Shown: positions 7,552 through 12,535 of the stretch, in pieces
Layout of the letters: every line of letters starts with the position of its first letter
How positions within the stretch are numbered: position 1 is the stretch's first letter
NCBI GenBank assembly: GCA_043101605.1
Contig: JBICIG010000088.1
Coordinates: forward strand, 1-12,535
Source: JBICIG01 sp043101605
GTDB lineage: Bacteria; Planctomycetota; Phycisphaerae; Phycisphaerales; UBA1924
DNA length: 12,535 bases
Reading direction: 5' to 3'
Made by a program: the position numbers and the translations under genes
The notes under the pieces: model-generated
Seen by the model: only the letters and a program-made list of their open reading frames with translations
Told to the model about the DNA's origin: nothing
Database searches by the model: none

Positions 7552-9798
7552 ATGAAGCTCATCGTTTTGCTCGCCGCCCTCTCGCTCCTCTCGGCGGTCA
7601 CCGTCGCTCAGCCGGCGTGGCAACCCGCCGAGGCGCCGCTGAGGACCCGTTGGGCGAGCGAGGTGCGGCCCGAAACCGCTTGGCGCAGCTACCCCCGGCC
7701 GACCCTCCGCCGCGAGCACTGGGTCAATCTCAACGGGCTCTGGTCGTACGCGATCCTGGAGCCGGACGACTCGCGCGACGCGACCGGCGTCTCCCGCTGG
7801 GACGGACGGATCCTGGTGCCCTATCCGATCGAGTCCGCGCTGTCGGGCGTCGCCCGCCGACTCTCACCCGAGCAGCGTCTGGTCTACGCCCGCAAGTTCT
7901 CCGCTCCCGATCGCGACACCGGCGAGCGAATCATCCTCCATTTTGAAGCCGTCGACTGGCACGCCCGCGTGTTCGTTAACGGGCGTGCGGTCGGCGAGCA
8001 CCGGGGCGGCTACGACCGCGCCTCGTTCGACATCACCGATACGCTCACCGACGCCGACGAGCAGTCCCTCCTCGTCGAGGTTTCCGATCCGACCGACGCC
8101 GGCACCCAGCCGCGCGGCAAGCAGGTCCTCGAGCCCAACGGCATCTGGTACACGCCCACCAGCGGCATCTGGCAGACCGTCTGGCTCGAGCGCGTCCCCG
8201 CCAATGCCGTCGCACGCGTTCTCTTCGACACGAACATCAGGACGGGCGAAGCCGTGGCCCGCATCGAGACAACTCGCGATGAGGTGCTGCCCGTCCGGCT
8301 GCTCGTCACGCGCGCCGGCGAGCGCCTCGCCGAAGCCGTCGGCACGACCGCTCAGCCGATCCGCTTCGCCGTGCCCGATCACGCGAACTGGTCGCCCGAC
8401 TCACCCGTCCTCTACGACGCGCAACTTGTCGTCGGCGAGGACAGTGTCTCCACCGCGTTCGCGTTCCGCGAGATCACCGTCCAGCCCGACGAGCAAGGCG
8501 TCCAGCGATTCCACCTCAACGGCGAGCCGATCTTCCTCTGGGGCACGCTCGACCAGGGCTTCTGGCCCGATGGGCTCTACACCCCGCCCACCGAGAGCGC
8601 GATGGTCTACGACCTCGTCATGACCAGGCGACTCGGCTTCAACACCATCCGCAAGCATGTCAAGGTCGAGCCCGAGATCTGGTACGCCGCCTGCGATCGA
8701 CTCGGCATCCTCGTCATCCAGGACATGCCCAACGGCGATCGGCACATCGGCCCGGGGCAAGGCGAGATTGAGCGTTCCCTTCCCTCGGCCGCTCAGTACA
8801 TGACCGAACTCAACGAGCTGCTCGATGAGAAGTCCGCCCATCCATCAATCATCATGTGGTGCCCGTTCAACGAAGGCTGGGGGCAGTTCAACACCGTCGC
8901 CGTCTCCCGGCACATCAAGCAGCTCGACCCCTCGCGGCTCGTCGACCCCGCCAGCGGCTGGAACGACTTCCCCGTCGGTGATGTTCTCGACATCCACCTC
9001 TACCCCGGACCGGGCACGCCCTCGAGCGACGGCCGCCGCGCCGCGTTCCTCGGCGAGTTCGGCGGGCTCGGGCTCCCCATCCCGGGGCACATCTGGCAAT
9101 CCCGCGACAACTGGGGCTACCGCACCTACCAGACGCAGGCGGAGCTGATCGAGAAGTACCTGGAGCACATCGAAGCCGTCCGCTGGGAGATCGCCAGCGG
9201 GCTCGCCGGCGCGATCTACACGCAGACCACCGATGTCGAGGGCGAGGTCAACGGGTTGATGACCTACGACCGCGCCATCCTCAAGCTCGATGATCCGCGC
9301 ATCCTCGCCGCCCATCGCAAGTTGCTCGGCCCGCCGCCGACACTCAACCGGCTCGTCCCGACCTCGCGCGACGAGCCCGCCAACTGGCGCTACACCTTCA
9401 CCGAGCCAAAGGGGGAGTGGACCAGCCCGCAGTATGACGACTCCACCTGGGAAGAAGGTCCCGCGGGCTTCGGCCGGGCCGGCACCCCCGGCGCCGCGGT
9501 GCGCACGCCCTGGCACGGCTCGGACATCTGGATCCGCCGCACCGTCACGCTCGGTGAAGCGTCGAACCCGATGCTGCTGATCCACCACGACGAGGACGCG
9601 GAGGTCTACTTCGACGGCGTGCCCGCCGCGTCGCTCAAGGGCTACACCGTCACCTACGAGATCGTCCCGATCGAACCCGCCGCCGCTCACCGGCTCGCCG
9701 ACGGCAAGGTCACGATCGCGATCCATTGCCGCCAGACCGGAGGCGGGCAGTACCTCGACGCGGGCATCGTCGAACTGATCGAGTCGTGCGACGACTAG
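7552..9798 (+). CDS. Secreted glycoside hydrolase family 2 enzyme
   Basis: Retaining exo-glycosidase of clan GH-A, probably exported. The 748-residue protein opens with a signal peptide (MKLIVLL, hydrophobic core, cleavage probably after A19 in VTVA). A GH2 sugar-binding beta-sandwich (about 45-215: HWVNLNGLWSYA, GVARRL, HFEAVDWHARVFVNG, GIWQTVWLE) is followed by an immunoglobulin-like domain (to about 310). A TIM barrel (about 315-590) carries the likely acid/base E441 in FNEGWGQF and nucleophile E502 in GEFGGLG. Residues about 600-748 form a second jelly-roll domain (DDSTWEEGPAGFG, IWIRRTV, HHDEDAEVYFDG) found in many Planctomycetota and Bacteroidota GH2 proteins. GH2 covers many activities, including beta-galactosidase, beta-glucuronidase, alpha-L-arabinofuranosidase and beta-D-galactofuranosidase. 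Linkage to a furanose importer favours a furanosidase, but sequence alone does not decide. It ends the sugar operon, after a 63-base gap. Confidence 0.9.
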   Translation: MKLIVLLAALSLLSAVTVAQPAWQPAEAPLRTRWASEVRPETAWRSYPRPTLRREHWVNLNGLWSYAILEPDDSRDATGVSRWDGRILVPYPIESALSGVARRLSPEQRLVYARKFSAPDRDTGERIILHFEAVDWHARVFVNGRAVGEHRGGYDRASFDITDTLTDADEQSLLVEVSDPTDAGTQPRGKQVLEPNGIWYTPTSGIWQTVWLERVPANAVARVLFDTNIRTGEAVARIETTRDEVLPVRLLVTRAGERLAEAVGTTAQPIRFAVPDHANWSPDSPVLYDAQLVVGEDSVSTAFAFREITVQPDEQGVQRFHLNGEPIFLWGTLDQGFWPDGLYTPPTESAMVYDLVMTRRLGFNTIRKHVKVEPEIWYAACDRLGILVIQDMPNGDRHIGPGQGEIERSLPSAAQYMTELNELLDEKSAHPSIIMWCPFNEGWGQFNTVAVSRHIKQLDPSRLVDPASGWNDFPVGDVLDIHLYPGPGTPSSDGRRAAFLGEFGGLGLPIPGHIWQSRDNWGYRTYQTQAELIEKYLEHIEAVRWEIASGLAGAIYTQTTDVEGEVNGLMTYDRAILKLDDPRILAAHRKLLGPPPTLNRLVPTSRDEPANWRYTFTEPKGEWTSPQYDDSTWEEGPAGFGRAGTPGAAVRTPWHGSDIWIRRTVTLGEASNPMLLIHHDEDAEVYFDGVPAASLKGYTVTYEIVPIEPAAAHRLADGKVTIAIHCRQTGGGQYLDAGIVELIESCDD

Positions 9799-9810
9799 CC
9801 GGTTCGCGGC

Positions 9811-10326
9811 TCACGCGTCTTCCGCCGCCGCCGCGATCAGGTCCGAGTAGCTGCACGAGATCGCTTCGCCTAGCGCCGGCGACAGCATCGCCGTCAACTC
9901 GCCCAGCACCTCGTGGCACCGCGCCACCGTCTGGCTCGGCGTCACCAGAGCCTCAAACTCCAGAAACTCTCCGAGCCCCTCGACACGATCCAGATGGATC
10001 CGCACCGAGCCCATCATGAACAGGTCCCGCGTCTTCGACACCACCACCCACTCACGCAGCGAACCGCCCGGGAAACGCTCGGCCGCCTGCTCGGGCGTGT
10101 ACACCGAGTAGTGGCTGAGCTTCGGCCGCGTCCGGTCCGCCCGGTCGTAGAAGATCCATTCGGTCGGCGAGCCGGCCGTCTCCCGCCGCTTGAGCCGACC
10201 GTTCGCCGATTGGTAATAGGTATCAACCTGTTCCAGCGTCGAAACGAACGACGCCCCCTTGGCGCGCAGAATCGTCCGCGCCAACTCGAGGTCGCGCAGC
10301 TCGCACTTGTACTCAACATTGTGCAT
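9811..10326 (-). CDS. CYTH-domain protein (class IV adenylate cyclase/thiamine triphosphatase superfamily)
   Basis: Predicted triphosphate tunnel metalloenzyme of 171 residues acting on a nucleoside or organic triphosphate in the cytoplasm. The N-terminal strand reads NVEYKCEL, close to the superfamily ExExK motif but with Asn in place of the first Glu, as in the NIEIKA subgroup. Later strands supply the tunnel's basic and acidic residues: YYQSANGRLKRRE, FYDRADRTRPKLSHY, VSKTRDLF and the diagnostic VRIHLDRVEGLGEFLEFEA. Length fits the CyaB-like family (about 170-190). Members have been assigned as adenylate cyclases, thiamine triphosphatases or inorganic triphosphatases, so the reaction is open. 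It follows ligA by 21 bases on the same strand and is probably co-transcribed. Its stop lies 12 bases from the stop of the convergent GH2 gene. Confidence 0.85.
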   Translation of the reverse strand: MHNVEYKCELRDLELARTILRAKGASFVSTLEQVDTYYQSANGRLKRRETAGSPTEWIFYDRADRTRPKLSHYSVYTPEQAAERFPGGSLREWVVVSKTRDLFMMGSVRIHLDRVEGLGEFLEFEALVTPSQTVARCHEVLGELTAMLSPALGEAISCSYSDLIAAAAEDA

Positions 10327-10347
10327 CGATCGCTCTCGCTCCCGCCC

Positions 10348-12535
10348 TCAGCCGGGCCGATGCTCCTCGGGCAGTTCTCGCAGCAGCCGGTCTTCGTCCC
10401 AGACCTCGATCCCCAGCCCCTGCGCCTTGCTCAGCTTCGAACCCGCCGACTCGCCCGCGATCACCAGGTCGGTGTTCCCCGACACCGAGCCGGTCACCTT
10501 CGCCCCGAGCGACTCCAGGATCGCTTGCAGGTCCGGTCTCGTGAAGCTCTCGAGCGTCCCGGTCAGGACGATCGTCTTGCCCGCAAACGCCGTTTCGCCC
10601 ACCTCACCGCTGCCCGGATCGACAAACTCGCGGCTGGTCAGATCAACGCCGACCGCCCGCAGGTCCTCGAAGGTCTTCTTCGCGACCGCCGAATGCAGGT
10701 AGCCGTGAAACACCGGCGCGGTCACCCTTCCGAGCCCTGTCTCCGGGCGTTCCTTCGCCTCCTTGGGCAGTCCGGCCGACTCGGCTTCCTTCGCCGTCAG
10801 AGTCTTGGGCCGAAACTCCCATTCTTCGGCCGCCAGCATCGCGTCCAGATCCGGGAACATCCGGCACAACTGCTTGGCCGTCGCCTCACCCACATGCCTG
10901 ATACCCATTCCCGCCAGCACACGGGACAACCCGCGTGACTTGGCCGCCTCGATCCCGCTCAGCAGGTTCTCGACCTTCTTCTCGCCCATCCGCTCCAGCT
11001 CGATCAATTCCTCCCGATGCTCCCCGAGCCTGAAGATGTCCGCGAACGACTCCAGCTTGATCCGCTCATCGCCCAGGATCAGGTCGATCGTGCTCTCGCC
11101 CAGCCCGTCGATGTCCATCTGTCGCCGACCGGCGAACCAGATCAGCTTCTCGCGGAACTGCGCAGGGCACTCGGGGTTCACGCACCGGCGCACCGTCTCG
11201 GCCGTTGGTTCCTGGTGCGCCTCCCCCGGCTCGATCTCGATCGGTCCGCCGCACGAGGGGCATTCCTCGGGCGGCTCGACCGCCCGCGCCCCCTTCGCCC
11301 GCGCCCCGACCACCACCTGCACCACCTGCGGGATGATCTCCCCGGCCTTCTCGACCACCACCGTGTCACCCAGGTGCAACGCCGTGGTCCCGCCCGGCTT
11401 CTCCGTCGGGAGGTCGCGCATCCGCCCGTAGTTGTGCAGCGTCGCGTGCCGCACCGTCGTCCCTGCCAGCAGCACCGGCTCCATCACCGCCCGCGGCGTG
11501 ATCTTCCCCGTCTTGCCCACCTGGTGCAGCACCTCCAGCAGCACCGTTGGCTTCCGTTCGGCCGCGTACTTGTACGCGATCGCCCACCGCGGGCTCTTGC
11601 TCGTCGTCCCGAGTTCGGCCTGCTGATCGAACCGATCGACCCGCACCACCATCCCGTCGGTCTCAAAGTCCAGCTCCGCCCGGATCGTCTCAAACTCCTC
11701 GAGCGCCCGGCAGATCTCCTCGGCCGACGCGGCAAGCACGCGGTCCGGATTCGTCGGGATCCCGAACCCCTCGAACACCTCCATCAACTCCGAATGACTT
11801 GCCGCGATGCCGTCCGACAACTCCCCCCGCCCGTGCGCGACAAACCCGAGGTCGCGCGAAGCCGCCACCTTCGGGTCGAGGCTCTTGAGCGTCCCCGAGC
11901 ACGCGTTCCGCGGGTTCATGAAGGGCTCATCGCCGCGCTCCTCGCGTTCCTCGTTGATGCGGCGGAACACCGTGTTGGGGATGAACACCTCACCCCGCAC
12001 CTCGAGCACCGCCGGCGCATCCTTGCCGAGCTTCAGCGGCAGGGACCGCACCGTGCGCACCGCGTGGGTCACATCGTCCCCGGTCGTGCCGTCCCCCCGC
12101 GTGACCGCCCGGACGAACTCGCCGTCCTCGTACCGCACCGACATCGCCACGCCGTCGACCTTCGGATCGCAGACGAACCGCGGCTCGCCGAGGTCCTCGG
12201 GCAGGTTCCGCCGAACCCGCTCGACCCACGCCCGCACATCCTCGAGCCGGTAGCTGTTCTCGATCGAGAGCATCGCCACCGCGTGCCGGACCGACCGGAA
12301 CTTGTCGATCGGCTCCCCGCCCACCCGCTGCGTCGGGCTGTTGGGGTCGGTCAGTTCCGGGTGCTTGGCTTCCAGGGCCGCCAGTTCGTCCAGCAGCGCG
12401 TCGAATTCCGAGTCCGGCATCAACGGGGCGTCCTCGGTGTAGTAAGGCCGGTTCGCCCGCGCCAGCAGGTCGCGCGGTACGATCGGCGGGTGGGATCGCC
12501 CTCCGAGACCGACCGGATCGAGTACCTGCGCGACC
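10348..12535 (-). CDS. ligA: NAD-dependent DNA ligase LigA, 5'-truncated at window edge
   Basis: Seals nicks in duplex DNA during replication and repair, using NAD+ as AMP donor. Numbered from the first whole codon at the right edge, the start of domain Ia is visible as LLARANRPYYTEDAPLMPDSEF, which holds the conserved NMN-contacting Tyr/Asp. The adenylation domain follows, with catalytic K125 in DPKVDG and the RGDGTTGDDVT motif. Then come the OB fold, a four-Cys zinc finger (CPSC near 11248-11263, CVNPEC at 11167-11184), helix-hairpin-helix repeats (GMGIRHVGEATAKQL), and a C-terminal BRCT domain (FAGKTIVLTGTLES onward). In-frame TTG (12421-12423) and ATG (12418-12420) codons would delete the domain Ia motif, so the real start lies beyond the window; no ATG, GTG or TTG precedes them in frame. 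The visible 728 residues exceed the usual roughly 670, partly through an insertion in the helix-hairpin-helix region (about 10740-10825). Confidence 0.95.
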   Translation of the reverse strand, partial: VAQVLDPVGLGGRSHPPIVPRDLLARANRPYYTEDAPLMPDSEFDALLDELAALEAKHPELTDPNSPTQRVGGEPIDKFRSVRHAVAMLSIENSYRLEDVRAWVERVRRNLPEDLGEPRFVCDPKVDGVAMSVRYEDGEFVRAVTRGDGTTGDDVTHAVRTVRSLPLKLGKDAPAVLEVRGEVFIPNTVFRRINEEREERGDEPFMNPRNACSGTLKSLDPKVAASRDLGFVAHGRGELSDGIAASHSELMEVFEGFGIPTNPDRVLAASAEEICRALEEFETIRAELDFETDGMVVRVDRFDQQAELGTTSKSPRWAIAYKYAAERKPTVLLEVLHQVGKTGKITPRAVMEPVLLAGTTVRHATLHNYGRMRDLPTEKPGGTTALHLGDTVVVEKAGEIIPQVVQVVVGARAKGARAVEPPEECPSCGGPIEIEPGEAHQEPTAETVRRCVNPECPAQFREKLIWFAGRRQMDIDGLGESTIDLILGDERIKLESFADIFRLGEHREELIELERMGEKKVENLLSGIEAAKSRGLSRVLAGMGIRHVGEATAKQLCRMFPDLDAMLAAEEWEFRPKTLTAKEAESAGLPKEAKERPETGLGRVTAPVFHGYLHSAVAKKTFEDLRAVGVDLTSREFVDPGSGEVGETAFAGKTIVLTGTLESFTRPDLQAILESLGAKVTGSVSGNTDLVIAGESAGSKLSKAQGLGIEVWDEDRLLRELPEEHRPG

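Noticed and set aside
6406..7719. Long minus-strand open frame opposite yjfF and the start of the GH2 gene
   Set aside because: Low-complexity shadow of the real coding strand.
12418..12423. TTG or ATG as the LigA start
   Set aside because: The frame stays open to the window edge and encodes the conserved ANRPYY domain Ia motif just upstream.

Overview
This is a GC-rich, densely coding stretch of about 12.5 kb. It resembles a Gram-negative bacterium of the Planctomycetota (perhaps Phycisphaerae-like). That placement is inferred from the style of the SGNH hydrolase, the GH127 with a C-terminal discoidin-like domain, and the LigA; no marker in the window proves it. No RNA genes, mobile elements or CRISPR arrays were seen.

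Positions 1-9798 hold seven genes on the + strand, tightly spaced like one transcription unit: a 5'-truncated SGNH hydrolase, a YtfQ-type furanose-binding lipoprotein, a GH127 enzyme of the beta-L-arabinofuranosidase family, a double-domain sugar ABC ATPase (YtfR-type), two permeases (YtfT- and YjfF-type), and a secreted GH2 glycoside hydrolase. All four transporter genes match the galactofuranose/arabinofuranose importer YtfQRT-YjfF of E. coli, in the same relative order, with the GH127 gene inserted after the binding protein. L-arabinofuranose and D-galactofuranose share ring stereochemistry. The likely overall role is therefore to deacetylate and/or cleave furanose-containing plant or microbial polysaccharide outside the cytoplasm, then capture and import the released furanose sugar. 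The transporter assignment is strong; the exact sugar is inference.

Positions 9811-12535 hold two genes on the - strand, convergent with the sugar operon: a CYTH-domain protein (class IV adenylate cyclase/thiamine-triphosphatase superfamily) and, just upstream of it, the NAD-dependent DNA ligase ligA, whose 5' end runs off the right edge. These are housekeeping-type genes unrelated to sugar uptake.

The noncoding gaps are all short, the longest being 63 bases before the GH2 gene. No factor-independent terminator was seen. Both ends of the window cut through genes.
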